From positions 91,446 to 155,445 of the forward strand of contig OMXK01000001.1 in the NCBI GenBank assembly GCA_900314995.1: a DNA stretch of 64,000 bases, read 5' to 3'. Position 1 is the stretch's first letter; each line of letters opens with the position of its first letter. This document shows positions 24,773 through 33,223 of the stretch, in pieces. This DNA comes from an uncultured Prevotella sp. (GTDB lineage Bacteria > Bacteroidota > Bacteroidia > Bacteroidales > Bacteroidaceae). The translations under genes and the position numbers were made by a program. The notes beneath the pieces are model-generated. The model had not been told where the DNA came from. It ran no database searches and was given only the letters and a program-made list of their open reading frames with translations.

Positions 24773-25378
24773 TTAATATACGATTTTTCTTTCTGCGGGG
24801 TCGATGATGTGGTGATTGGCCTCAAGGTCCTTGATACTTAGGTCATTGTATTCAAATGCATATTCCTGATTGGCATAAGGCTCGTAATAGTCGATGCGAC
24901 GGGTGGTCTTTGGTAGTGGCGGGAACTTCAGAAGTATATAGATGTGGTCGCCTGGTACGCCTTCGATGAAGAATTCCTGATTAAAGGGGAAGTTGACAAT
25001 CTCGATGATGGGGTATTTTTCCCCTGTGTCACAATCGCGAAGAAAGATTTTGTCGCTGTAGATATAGAAGGTGCGCACCCAGCCCAGTGCCGACACCAAG
25101 GCGAGGTAGGTTGCGTCCTTGGTGCGCCACAAGGCCATGTCGTTACAAGGGTGTATGTCGGCATAGTCGCCGTCCTTGTCAGTCTCTTTCACAATGGGCA
25201 GGTCGCCATACACGGCATAACTGTCCCACACCCGAGGCTGATAGTCGTGGGCGGGTTTGATGAGGCGGGCTTTATAGATGGCAGGGCAGTCGTCGTCATA
25301 GGGGATAGCGTTTTCCGTACAGGCAGAGACGACGGCACTCGTCAGTATGAGCAGGATCTTATGAATCGTCTTCATCAT
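24773..25378 (-). CDS. Lipoprotein with a domain resembling the BlaR1-like sensor domain
   Basis: 201 aa. A type II signal peptide ends at a VSAC lipobox (Cys 20). Residues about 85-170 follow the same pattern as the last 100 residues of the neighbouring BlaR1-like protein: A/E-TY, a TG-x-+Y motif, a G-x-x-G turn, F-P-x-L-P, then I/R-x-Y. No function is known. A role as a soluble or anchored partner in sensing is inferred from operon position and this similarity. It lies 3 bp after blaR1. Confidence 0.7.
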   Translation of the reverse strand: MMKTIHKILLILTSAVVSACTENAIPYDDDCPAIYKARLIKPAHDYQPRVWDSYAVYGDLPIVKETDKDGDYADIHPCNDMALWRTKDATYLALVSALGWVRTFYIYSDKIFLRDCDTGEKYPIIEIVNFPFNQEFFIEGVPGDHIYILLKFPPLPKTTRRIDYYEPYANQEYAFEYNDLSIKDLEANHHIIDPAERKIVY

Positions 25379-25381
25379 GGG

Positions 25382-26839
25382 TCAGTTGTCGAAAAAATAG
25401 TTGATATTACCTATGTGGGCACCACCGCGCAACTGGCAGTAGGGAACACCATAGATGCGGGCATTCCAAAAGCCGCTTGGAAGGTCGGGGAATACGATGG
25501 TAAACATGAACTCCTGCCCCTTGCAGCCTTTCACCACAATGTCGCAGTTCAGGTCTGCGGGTGGCAGGGCTCGACGGGCCTTATAACGGATACCCGTTGT
25601 TTCGTTGACGATGTAGGTATCAGGTCCGCCAAGCCAGATGGTTTCTTCGTCACTGTCAATCCTGCCGAACACCTGCATATAGGTCTCTCCGTTCACATGG
25701 CGGAAGTTGAAGCCTCGGCACATGTCGGTGGGATCTGCATACATCTCACGTCGTCCCCAGACGATACCAAACAGATGATGCATGTCATCCTTAATCGCAT
25801 CTTTCAGGGAGAATGGCGGGGCAGGCAGGCTGGTCATCACGAGTTTCTCGTCTTCGGGGATAAAACTGGGAGCCTCAGTCACTATCTGGTAGGCTTCCTG
25901 AATCTGTTGTTCCAATTCATGGATGGCTTTCGGCTTGGCAAAGGCTGTCAGGGCGATGGTGGTAAGGGGCAGCAGATAGACGGCTTTCAACATTGCCAGC
26001 CTGCTCGACTTCTTGGTGTAGAGCATCTTCAGTCGCTTCTTGATGCCACTTTGGTTGAGAGCATTTACTACGGGTTGTGGCTGCGCGGCTGTTACACGGT
26101 CTATCAACAGCAGTTCGTAGTTGTCCTGATTATAGCCCTGACGAATCACATACAGGTCTGCCTGATATTCATGAATGTCCTTCAAGTCTCTGCGGAGCAT
26201 CCAGGCGAAGGGCAGGAACCAGAGCATGTTGGCTGTCGTCTCGGCCAACAGCATATCCAAGGTATGGAGCAGTCGTACATGGGCTGTCTCATGGGCGAGG
26301 ATAGCGTCATTGTTCTCATCGGCAGGGTTCACCATCACCCAGCGCAGCCAACTGCACGGCACCTTTACCTTTGGATGGCTGAGCAGTTTGATGCCACGTG
26401 GCGTGTCGTCTGCCTGGAACTCATTACCACAGATAATCAGTCTTATGACACTCCCCATGGCTAGCATATAGCGCAGCCAGAAATACAATAATCCAAGGAG
26501 ATAGATGGCGGCCAAGGCCCAAGTGACGATATAGACAGGCATCATGTCTTCCCGCTCTATGGGACTCCGATGAATGGAGCCGCTGCTGACTCTCTGAGCG
26601 GTATCCACAGACGCAGAGAGAAAGGATTCTGTCGTGCTGACGCTTTCCGTCATCACTGTTGGCTGCTCTATCTCGATGGTGCAGAATGGGAGTATCATAC
26701 TGGCCATGAGGATGCTTAGTAATACGGTGCGGTTCATGGCATGGAAGGTTTCGCGCCGTAGGAACAGCCCGTAGAGCGAATAGAGCAGGGTGAGTACCAC
26801 AGCCCACCTTAATATATAGATGAGGAATGTGGCCATCAT
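25382..26839 (-). CDS. blaR1: BlaR1/MecR1-like M56 metallopeptidase sensor-transducer
   Basis: 485 aa. Hydrophobic segments lie at about 5-25, 36-53, 105-125 and 295-312. The zinc motif HETAH is at 183-187 in the cytoplasmic-side M56 domain. Family members cleave or inactivate a BlaI repressor after sensing an external cue. The C-terminal about 140 residues are not a penicillin-binding domain (no SxxK/KTG) but a beta-rich domain resembling the adjacent lipoprotein, so the cue need not be a beta-lactam. The start overlaps blaI by 4 bp (ATGA). Confidence 0.9.
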   Translation of the reverse strand: MMATFLIYILRWAVVLTLLYSLYGLFLRRETFHAMNRTVLLSILMASMILPFCTIEIEQPTVMTESVSTTESFLSASVDTAQRVSSGSIHRSPIEREDMMPVYIVTWALAAIYLLGLLYFWLRYMLAMGSVIRLIICGNEFQADDTPRGIKLLSHPKVKVPCSWLRWVMVNPADENNDAILAHETAHVRLLHTLDMLLAETTANMLWFLPFAWMLRRDLKDIHEYQADLYVIRQGYNQDNYELLLIDRVTAAQPQPVVNALNQSGIKKRLKMLYTKKSSRLAMLKAVYLLPLTTIALTAFAKPKAIHELEQQIQEAYQIVTEAPSFIPEDEKLVMTSLPAPPFSLKDAIKDDMHHLFGIVWGRREMYADPTDMCRGFNFRHVNGETYMQVFGRIDSDEETIWLGGPDTYIVNETTGIRYKARRALPPADLNCDIVVKGCKGQEFMFTIVFPDLPSGFWNARIYGVPYCQLRGGAHIGNINYFFDN

Positions 26840-27195
26840 AACCGGGATTTAAGTTCGTCGAGGAATTGCAGGAGTTCTTCGCGGCTCACTTTTTCGTCGC
26901 TGACGAGTGTCGATACCACTTTCATATAGTCGTGATCGAAGTAGCGATCGACAAATGAACTGAATTTCGACTTGCCATAGTCGCTCTGATCCACAATGGG
27001 CGAGTAGATATAGCCGCGCCCCTTGGCCTCATGGGTCAAGTAACCCTTCTTCTCCAGCATCTGGAACATGGTGGCGATGGTATTGATGTGAGGCTTCGGC
27101 TCCTCATAGAGTGCCAGTACATCCTTTGGTGCGCAGTTGCCTATCTGCCAGATCTTTTCCATCACCTCTTCTTCTTTGGCGGTCAGTTTAATCAT
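26836..27195 (-). CDS. blaI: BlaI/MecI/CopY-family repressor
   Basis: 119 aa, a normal length. N-terminal winged helix (MIKLTAKEEEVMEKIWQIG) with a recognition helix around HINTIATMFQMLEKKGYL, then a C-terminal dimerisation helix region. It represses its own operon until BlaR1-dependent inactivation. It is the first gene of blaI-blaR1-lipoprotein-barrel. Two 19-bp inverted repeats flank its promoter and are candidate operators. Confidence 0.93.
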   Translation of the reverse strand: MIKLTAKEEEVMEKIWQIGNCAPKDVLALYEEPKPHINTIATMFQMLEKKGYLTHEAKGRGYIYSPIVDQSDYGKSKFSSFVDRYFDHDYMKVVSTLVSDEKVSREELLQFLDELKSRL

Positions 27196-27201
27196 ACTTT
27201 C

Positions 27202-27291
27202 AACGATTTTTTTAGTTTAATGCTGCAAAGATAGAGTATAATCAGTCACACTCCAAATATTCGCATCGTCTTTTAAACTATTTTAATCGTT
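27202..27291 (-). promoter_or_regulatory. blaI promoter with flanking 19-bp inverted repeats
   Basis: The -7 box TATCTTTG (27226-27233, minus) and -33 TTTG (27254-27257) are 20 bp apart, a full consensus. AACGATTTTTTTAGTTTAA (27202-27220) lies downstream of the start site. Its inverted partner, TTAAACTATTTTAATCGTT (27273-27291), lies upstream of -33. The arms agree except in the central tetramer. Confidence 0.75.
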
Positions 27292-27334
27292 GAATCGATT
27301 CTCGCCGTAAATAAAAGAAAAAAAAGCTTTTTTC

Positions 27335-27365
27335 TTTGAATTTCACTCACTTATTTGTATCTTTG
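27335..27365 (+). promoter_or_regulatory. buk promoter (-33 and -7)
   Basis: TTTG at 27335-27338 and TATCTTTG at 27358-27365 with a 19-bp spacer form a complete Bacteroidetes promoter, 18 bp before the buk ATG. Confidence 0.75.
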
Positions 27366-27382
27366 TAGCAAAATTGACTGTT

Positions 27383-28444
27383 ATGAAGATATTAGCTATT
27401 AATCCGGGAATGATCTCAACCAAGGTGGGGGTCTTTGAAAACGAGGAGCTGCTGATGCACGCCACGCTGAACCACCCGTTCGAAGAACTGTGCCGTTATC
27501 CGTTCATCATGGACGAGTTCGACTACCGTAAGGAAAAGATCCTGGAGGAACTGCAGCGTCAGGGATACACCATGGATTTCGACGTGGTGGTGGGTCGCGG
27601 CGGATTGGTGAAACCCATCGAAAGCGGCGTCTACGAACTGAACGACAAGGTGATCGAGGATACCAAGAACCCCCGTCTGCACCATGCCTGCAACCTAGGG
27701 TCGCTGATCGCACTGAGCATAGCCCGAGAGATTAAGGGTTGTCGCGCCTTCACCGTCGACCCAGGCGTTGTAGACGAGCTCGACGACGTGGCCCGCATCA
27801 CTGGTCTGCCCGAAATGCCCCATCAGACCATCTGGCACGCCTTGAACCAGCGTGAGATAGCCAAGCGTTACTGCCGCGAGCACAACCTAAAATACGAGGA
27901 GCAAGACCTGATCGTCTGTCACATGGGCAGCGGCATCTCCTTTGCCATGCACCACCACGGACGAGCCATCGAGTGCAGCGACGCGCTGAGCGGCGACGGG
28001 CCTTTCTCCCCGTCGAGGGCAGGCATGCTGCCCACAGCTGCGCTGGTGAAGTTGTGCTATAGCGGACAATATACCGAAGCAGAGATGCTGCGCAAGATCA
28101 ACGGTCACAGCGGACTAACGGCCCATTTGGGCACCAACGACGTGAGAGAGGTGGAGCGCCGCATCGCCGAGGGCGACGAGAAGGCCAAGCTGGTGCTCGA
28201 CGCGATGATCTACAGCATCGCACGGTGGTTGGCTTCGCTGGCACCAACCACCAACGGACACGTAGATGCTGTCATCCTCACTGGTGCCATCGCCCACAGC
28301 CAATACGTCACAGAAGGGCTGCGTCGCCGATTAAGCTTCCTCGCCCCCATATTCGTCTATCCCGGCGAGGACGAGCTGACGGCTCTGGCCATGAATGTGC
28401 TCAGAGCCATGCGCGGTGAACAGGAAATCAAGGTCTATTCTTAA
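27383..28444 (+). CDS. buk: Butyrate kinase
   Basis: This acetokinase-family enzyme interconverts butyryl phosphate (or branched-chain acyl phosphate) + ADP and the acid + ATP. ASKHA fold features are visible: N-terminal ILAINPGMISTKVGVF and the adenosine-phosphate region CHMGSGISFA. The 353-aa length is normal. ATG at 27383 (MKILAIN) is chosen over the upstream TTG at 27374. It overlaps the convergent ptb gene by 4 bp at the stops, an unusual arrangement for a pair that normally forms one operon. Confidence 0.95.
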   Translation: MKILAINPGMISTKVGVFENEELLMHATLNHPFEELCRYPFIMDEFDYRKEKILEELQRQGYTMDFDVVVGRGGLVKPIESGVYELNDKVIEDTKNPRLHHACNLGSLIALSIAREIKGCRAFTVDPGVVDELDDVARITGLPEMPHQTIWHALNQREIAKRYCREHNLKYEEQDLIVCHMGSGISFAMHHHGRAIECSDALSGDGPFSPSRAGMLPTAALVKLCYSGQYTEAEMLRKINGHSGLTAHLGTNDVREVERRIAEGDEKAKLVLDAMIYSIARWLASLAPTTNGHVDAVILTGAIAHSQYVTEGLRRRLSFLAPIFVYPGEDELTALAMNVLRAMRGEQEIKVYS

Positions 28445-29277
28445 ATGGCGGCGAGGGCGAGGGAGTAATATTTCGACTCGGGACTGTCGGCACGTGAGGG
28501 TAGCACGCAGCAGCACTGGGTGCCCTGGAGCACGCCCGCCGTCTTGGCATAGCCGAAGAGAGTAATGGTCTTATAAAAGACATTGCCTGCCACGATATCC
28601 GGGAAGATAAGGGCATCAGCCTGTCCGTCGATGACGGAATGGATGCCTTTCTCACGGAGACTGACGCTGTCGAGCGAGGTCTTCAGATCCAGCGGACCGT
28701 CGATAATACAACGGCCGAAGGCACCCGTCTGGGCCTCGGCGATGATCTCGAGGTAATCGACGGTATAGGGGAAGGTCTTGGCACTTACCTTCTCAGCACA
28801 GTGGATAAGCGAGATACGCGGCTCCTCGATGCCGAGGGCATGACACACATAGTTCACATAGTGGATCTGCTGGCGGCGCTGGGCATCGGTAGGCACAGGG
28901 ATGACGGCGGCATCGGTGAAGAAGAGCAACTTCTCGTATTTAGGAATTTCGGCCATAGCCACATGGGTGAGCACATGACCAGGACGCAGGATACCTGTCT
29001 CACGATCGAGGATAGCCCGCAGGATGACATCGGTATTGATCAGCCCCTTCATCAGGATATCGGCCTCGCCACTCTTACAGAGGGCCACAGCCCGACGGGC
29101 GCATTCTTCCTTATCGTCACCATCGACATAGACGGGTTCGATGAATCCCATCTCCTGTCCTTTTTCCACGGCGTAACGGGTACTGGCATCATTGGCGCAG
29201 ACAACGGCCACGCGCTTCTTATCACCTCGCTGCTGGAGGAACACGATCATGTCGTTGAGGTTCTTTATAGGCTGCAT
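28441..29277 (-). CDS. ptb: Phosphate butyryltransferase
   Basis: PTA/PTB-family acyltransferase making butyryl phosphate from butyryl-CoA and phosphate; with Buk it gives ATP from acyl-CoA. 278 aa with the family motifs VAVVCANDASTRYAVEKG and ADILMKGLINTD. MQPIKNL at 29277 is the start; the longer frame to 29307 would reach into the -7 box. It is transcribed toward buk. Substrate preference between butyryl and branched-chain acyl groups cannot be read from the sequence. Confidence 0.9.
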   Translation of the reverse strand: MQPIKNLNDMIVFLQQRGDKKRVAVVCANDASTRYAVEKGQEMGFIEPVYVDGDDKEECARRAVALCKSGEADILMKGLINTDVILRAILDRETGILRPGHVLTHVAMAEIPKYEKLLFFTDAAVIPVPTDAQRRQQIHYVNYVCHALGIEEPRISLIHCAEKVSAKTFPYTVDYLEIIAEAQTGAFGRCIIDGPLDLKTSLDSVSLREKGIHSVIDGQADALIFPDIVAGNVFYKTITLFGYAKTAGVLQGTQCCCVLPSRADSPESKYYSLALAAI

Positions 29278-29304
29278 AAGTAGTAATTTTAAAGTTTTAT
29301 GCTG

Positions 29305-29332
29305 CAAATTTACAAAAACTTTTGTATCTTTG
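29305..29332. promoter_or_regulatory. Divergent promoters for ptb (-) and GH95 (+)
   Basis: TAAATTTG on the minus strand (29305-29312) faces ptb. TATCTTTG on the plus strand (29325-29332) faces the fucosidase gene. The two -7 boxes are 12 bp apart, so the two promoters should interfere with each other. Confidence 0.6.
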
Positions 29333-29360
29333 CAAGCGAAATACCAATAAAAAGGTTATT

Positions 29361-31718
29361 ATGCTAAAAAGAAGATTACTATTATCCTTAGCCATCCTGA
29401 TGATGGCACTCCTCAAAAGCACATGGCTCGTAGCCCAAACTCAGGCACCGATGGTGCTACAGTATAACCGCCCGGCAGACTATTTCGAAGAATCGCTGCC
29501 CATCGGCAACGGCAAACTTGGTGCGCTCGTCTATGGCGGCACAGACGACAACATCATCTATCTGAACGATATCACGATGTGGACAGGAAAACCCGTAGAC
29601 CGCAACCTCGACAAGGATGCCCACCAATGGATTCCCAAGATCCGTGAGGCACTCTTCAACGAGGACTATCAGACGGCCGACTCCCTGCAGTTGCATGTGC
29701 AAGGCCCCAACAGCCAGTTCTTCCAGCCACTCGGAACCCTGCACCTGAAGGACTTGAGTCTTGGCAGCATCAGCGACTATCATCGCAGTCTCAGTCTCGA
29801 CTCAGCTATTATAAAAGATAGGTACGTGCGTGATGGCAAAGCCATCGAACGAGAATATTTCGCCTCGCATCCCGACAAACTCATCGCCATCCGACTGAAA
29901 GGCGAAGAGCTGAACTACCGCATCGCCCTGACGGCTCAGGTGCCCCATCAGGTGAAGGCCATCCCCACGCAGTTGACAATGACAGGGCATGCTACGGGTG
30001 ATTCCCAAGAGAGTATCCACTTCTGTACGATGATTGCCGTGAAGACTGACGGCGAGACCACTGCCAGCGACTCTTCGCTGACTATCAGCCACGCCAAGGA
30101 AGCTATTCTCTATATCATCAACGAGACGAGTTTCAACGGCTTCGACAAGCATCCCGTCACGGAGGGAGCCCCCTATCTGGAGCAAGCGGCTAATGACATC
30201 TGGCATACCCAGAATTATGCATACGACGAGTTCTATAACCGCCATCTCGCTGACTATCAGGCTATCTACAACAGAGTAAAAATCAGATTGTCGGATACCA
30301 CCACTCCCCCCAGCATGAGTACGGATATGCTTCTCAAGTCATATACCGACAACGGAGGCCAAAGCCGTTATCTGGAGGAGCTTTACTTCCAATATGGACG
30401 GTATCTGCTGATTGCAGCATCACGAACTTCTGGAGTGCCTGCCAATCTGCAAGGGCTTTGGTCACCCCACCTCTGGTCTCCCTGGCGCGGCAACTACACG
30501 GTGAACATCAATCTGGAGGAAAACTACTGGCCTGCCTTCGTGGCAAATATGGCCGAGATGGCTGAACCACTCGACAAGTTCATTGCCGGCCTTGCCGAGA
30601 ACGGACGCTATACTGCCCGCAACTACTACGGCATCGATGAAGGTTGGTGCTCCAGTCATAACAGCGACATCTGGGCGATGACCAACCCTGTGGGAGAAAA
30701 ACGCGAATGGCCGGAGTGGGCTAACTGGAACATGGGCGGTGCATGGCTTGTGAATACCCTCTGGGAACGTTATCAGTTTACACAGGACAAGGACTATCTG
30801 CGTACGATTGCCTATCCGCTGATGAAAGGAGCTGCACAGTTCTGCCTCAACTGGCTCATCGAGAATCCGAAGCAGCCTGGAGAACTAATCACAGCCCCCA
30901 GCACCTCACCCGAAAACGAATACAAGACAGACAAAGGCTATCACGGCATGACCTGCTATGGCGGTACTGCCGACCTAGCCATCATCCGCGAACTGTTCAT
31001 CAATACCATCGCCGCAGGTAAGGTCCTTGGTGAGAAGAATAAGGCTATCGAGCAGGCCCTCGCCAGACTGCATCCCTATACCATCGGACACATGGGTGAT
31101 CTGAACGAATGGTATTATGACTGGGACGATTGGGACTTCCAGCATCGCCATCAGAGCCATCTCATCGGACTCTATCCAGGCAACCACCTCAATAGCGAAG
31201 AGTTGTTGAAGGCAGCTGCCAAATCGCTTGAGATCAAAGGCGACCAGACAACAGGCTGGAGTACAGGCTGGCGCATCAACCTCTGGGCTCGTCTGCACAA
31301 TGCACAGCAGGCCTACCATATCTATCAGAAACTCCTGACCTATGTGACACCCGATGGCTATAACGGTCCTGACAGACGGCACAGTGGCGGCACCTACCCT
31401 AACCTCTTCGATGCACATCCACCCTTCCAGATCGACGGCAACTTCGGCGGTACGGCAGGTGTCTGCGAGATGCTGATGCAGAGCGGCAACGGACAGATAG
31501 AGTTGCTGCCAGCACTGCCCGAACAGTGGAAGGACGGCAGCGTGAGCGGGCTCTGTGCCCGTGGCGGTTACGAGGTGGCTTTCGAATGGAAAGACGGCAA
31601 GGTGCGCGACTGCAGTATCAAAGCCAGGAAGAACAGTTCGGTCACCTTATTATATAATGGTCAGCAGAAGACCGTCAAACTCAAAGCAGGAATTACTCAA
31701 AACATCAAGACGTGGTAA
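29361..31718 (+). CDS. GH95 alpha-L-fucosidase (secreted)
   Basis: 785 aa with a signal peptide (to about residue 26, LVAQ). It is the full-length GH95 architecture: N-terminal beta-sandwich, then an (alpha/alpha)6 catalytic barrel. Family residues are recognisable: the N-x-N pair in TVNINLEENYW (about 381), Glu in SPENEY (about 515), and Asp in DGNFGG (about 691). The family cleaves alpha-1,2-fucosides from host glycans or plant xyloglucan and pectin; a few members act on alpha-L-galactosides. No SusC/SusD pair is nearby. ATG at 29361 fits the signal peptide. Confidence 0.92.
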   Translation: MLKRRLLLSLAILMMALLKSTWLVAQTQAPMVLQYNRPADYFEESLPIGNGKLGALVYGGTDDNIIYLNDITMWTGKPVDRNLDKDAHQWIPKIREALFNEDYQTADSLQLHVQGPNSQFFQPLGTLHLKDLSLGSISDYHRSLSLDSAIIKDRYVRDGKAIEREYFASHPDKLIAIRLKGEELNYRIALTAQVPHQVKAIPTQLTMTGHATGDSQESIHFCTMIAVKTDGETTASDSSLTISHAKEAILYIINETSFNGFDKHPVTEGAPYLEQAANDIWHTQNYAYDEFYNRHLADYQAIYNRVKIRLSDTTTPPSMSTDMLLKSYTDNGGQSRYLEELYFQYGRYLLIAASRTSGVPANLQGLWSPHLWSPWRGNYTVNINLEENYWPAFVANMAEMAEPLDKFIAGLAENGRYTARNYYGIDEGWCSSHNSDIWAMTNPVGEKREWPEWANWNMGGAWLVNTLWERYQFTQDKDYLRTIAYPLMKGAAQFCLNWLIENPKQPGELITAPSTSPENEYKTDKGYHGMTCYGGTADLAIIRELFINTIAAGKVLGEKNKAIEQALARLHPYTIGHMGDLNEWYYDWDDWDFQHRHQSHLIGLYPGNHLNSEELLKAAAKSLEIKGDQTTGWSTGWRINLWARLHNAQQAYHIYQKLLTYVTPDGYNGPDRRHSGGTYPNLFDAHPPFQIDGNFGGTAGVCEMLMQSGNGQIELLPALPEQWKDGSVSGLCARGGYEVAFEWKDGKVRDCSIKARKNSSVTLLYNGQQKTVKLKAGITQNIKTW

Positions 31719-32587
31719 AACAAACTATCAAAGAGTCGGACCTTAATAAGGCAAAGACGTGGAGTGAATCCGTTTTCCTGGATGATGACCTCCTATTGAC
31801 AGAACGCATCAACGAAGCGCCGATGCCTACAGAACCTCGGCGCATGAACTTCATCCTCATCGGACTATGCATTAAAGGAGAGGTGATGTACCAGTTGGAT
31901 ACCCAGAAACAGGTTATCAAGCCCGGTGACATCCTGATAGTCAGCGATCGGCATGTCGTGGACAGTTACCGGCATTCCAACGATATGGAAGGGCTGTGCA
32001 TCATGATGTCCGTCCATTTCTTCCGCGAGATCATCCAGAACGTCAGCGACGTCAGCTCACTCTTCCTCTTCTCCCGCCAGCACCCTGTCATGAGTCTGGA
32101 GCAGAAAGAGATAGAGACCTTTAAGGAATACTTCCAAGTGATCAAGCAAAAGATCTGCGACCAGGGAAATCATTTCCGTAAGGATCTGATCAAGACCCTG
32201 CTATTGGCAATGTTCTACGACCTGAGCAATATCATCTATCGGGTACAATACAACGACAAGCCACAGACCCGTGCGGATGCCATCTTCACCCATTTCATCA
32301 AACTTGTGGAGAAGAACTACCGGCAGGAGCGCCGCGTAGGCTGGTATGCCGCGCAACTCAACATCACTCCAAAGCATCTGTCGGAAACGGTTAAGAATGC
32401 CAGTCGCAGAACACCCAACGAGTGGATTGACGATTATGTAACACTTGAACTGCGGGTATTACTGAAGAACTCTACGAAGACCATCAAGGAGATTGCGCAG
32501 GAGTTAAACTTCCCTAACCAGAGTTTCCTCGGCAAGTTCTTCAAAGAGCATGTCGGGGTAAGTCCTTCCAAATATCGGAAGTCATAG
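31712..32587 (+). CDS. AraC-family transcriptional regulator coupled to the fucosidase
   Basis: 291 aa. The N-terminal cupin-like effector region (about 1-180) contains a GDILIVSDRH turn. The C-terminal double-HTH AraC domain (about 195-291) ends FFKEHVGVSPSKYRKS. The start is a GTG at 31712 that overlaps the GH95 stop by 7 bp, so translation is probably coupled. It likely controls the fucosidase or related glycan genes; the effector is unknown. The next in-frame ATG would remove part of the cupin. Confidence 0.88.
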   Translation: MVKQTIKESDLNKAKTWSESVFLDDDLLLTERINEAPMPTEPRRMNFILIGLCIKGEVMYQLDTQKQVIKPGDILIVSDRHVVDSYRHSNDMEGLCIMMSVHFFREIIQNVSDVSSLFLFSRQHPVMSLEQKEIETFKEYFQVIKQKICDQGNHFRKDLIKTLLLAMFYDLSNIIYRVQYNDKPQTRADAIFTHFIKLVEKNYRQERRVGWYAAQLNITPKHLSETVKNASRRTPNEWIDDYVTLELRVLLKNSTKTIKEIAQELNFPNQSFLGKFFKEHVGVSPSKYRKS

Positions 32588-33223
32588 ATAATCCTGACGC
32601 TTCAGCTCATCCACGGTATCCAGTAATTCCTGATACCAGGCCGCGCCGAAACGACGGATCAACGGCTCACGGAGGAACTGATATAGTCGTGTATTCTCCA
32701 AGACACCTTTGGCTACAGCCATCTTACAGACATTCCAACGGTTGTAGTTCAGCCCAACGAGTCCGCCACCCAATTGCTTTTCACGGATGGGATAGAGCGC
32801 ACAACTGACAGGCTTGCAGAATCGGGTCTTACCCTCCCTATAGGCCTTTTCCAATGCACAGAGGCAACAGTCTTTAATTATTGAACATTGACCATTAACC
32901 ATTGCACATTCTACATCCCCATAATAGGTAAACACACAGTCCTTACCCCTGACAATACTTGTCACCAAATCGCCTTCCTGATCCGTATAAGCCACGCCTT
33001 GCTTGTCAATAACGGATTGTGCCGAGGCAGAAAGGTCATGCCACACCTCATCGAGACAATCCTCTATCTCTGCGATCTCATCAAGTGTGACGGGAGCCCC
33101 GGCATCACCTTCCACACAGCAGGCACCCTTGCAGACACTAAGGTCACAACAGAATTTTTCCGTCAGGATTTCTGACGAGAGGAGCACGTCGCCGACTTGG
33201 AGGATAGGAGGAATATTTGGCAC
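32582..33223 (-). CDS. DUF3109-family cysteine-rich protein with a repeat-derived insertion
   Basis: 213 aa. The conserved Cys pattern (FCCDLSVCKGACC near 25-37, then CLCALEKAY near 120-129, CKPVSCALYP near 140) suggests metal or Fe-S binding, and the family is assigned from it. Residues about 103-117 (around ECAMVNGQCSIIKD) are extra relative to the family as I remember it and are encoded by four 7-bp repeat units at 32880-32907. Function unknown. It converges with the AraC gene, overlapping 6 bp. Confidence 0.8.
   Translation of the reverse strand: MPNIPPILQVGDVLLSSEILTEKFCCDLSVCKGACCVEGDAGAPVTLDEIAEIEDCLDEVWHDLSASAQSVIDKQGVAYTDQEGDLVTSIVRGKDCVFTYYGDVECAMVNGQCSIIKDCCLCALEKAYREGKTRFCKPVSCALYPIREKQLGGGLVGLNYNRWNVCKMAVAKGVLENTRLYQFLREPLIRRFGAAWYQELLDTVDELKRQDYL
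32880..32907. repeat. 7-bp repeat array inside the DUF3109 coding region
   Basis: Four heptads of the ATTGACC type: ATTGAAC, ATTGACC, ATTAACC, ATTGCAC. They match the arrays at 13388-13489 and 54889-54975, but here a single orientation lies within an open reading frame. Confidence 0.85.

Noticed and set aside
24944-26464. 506-aa plus-strand ORF opposite blaR1 and the lipoprotein
   Set aside because: Antisense shadow of well-supported genes with matching codon pattern; no promoter, no recognisable domain.
25382-26839. BlaR1-like protein as a beta-lactam resistance sensor
   Set aside because: The C-terminal domain lacks SxxK, SxN and KTG motifs and no beta-lactamase gene is nearby.
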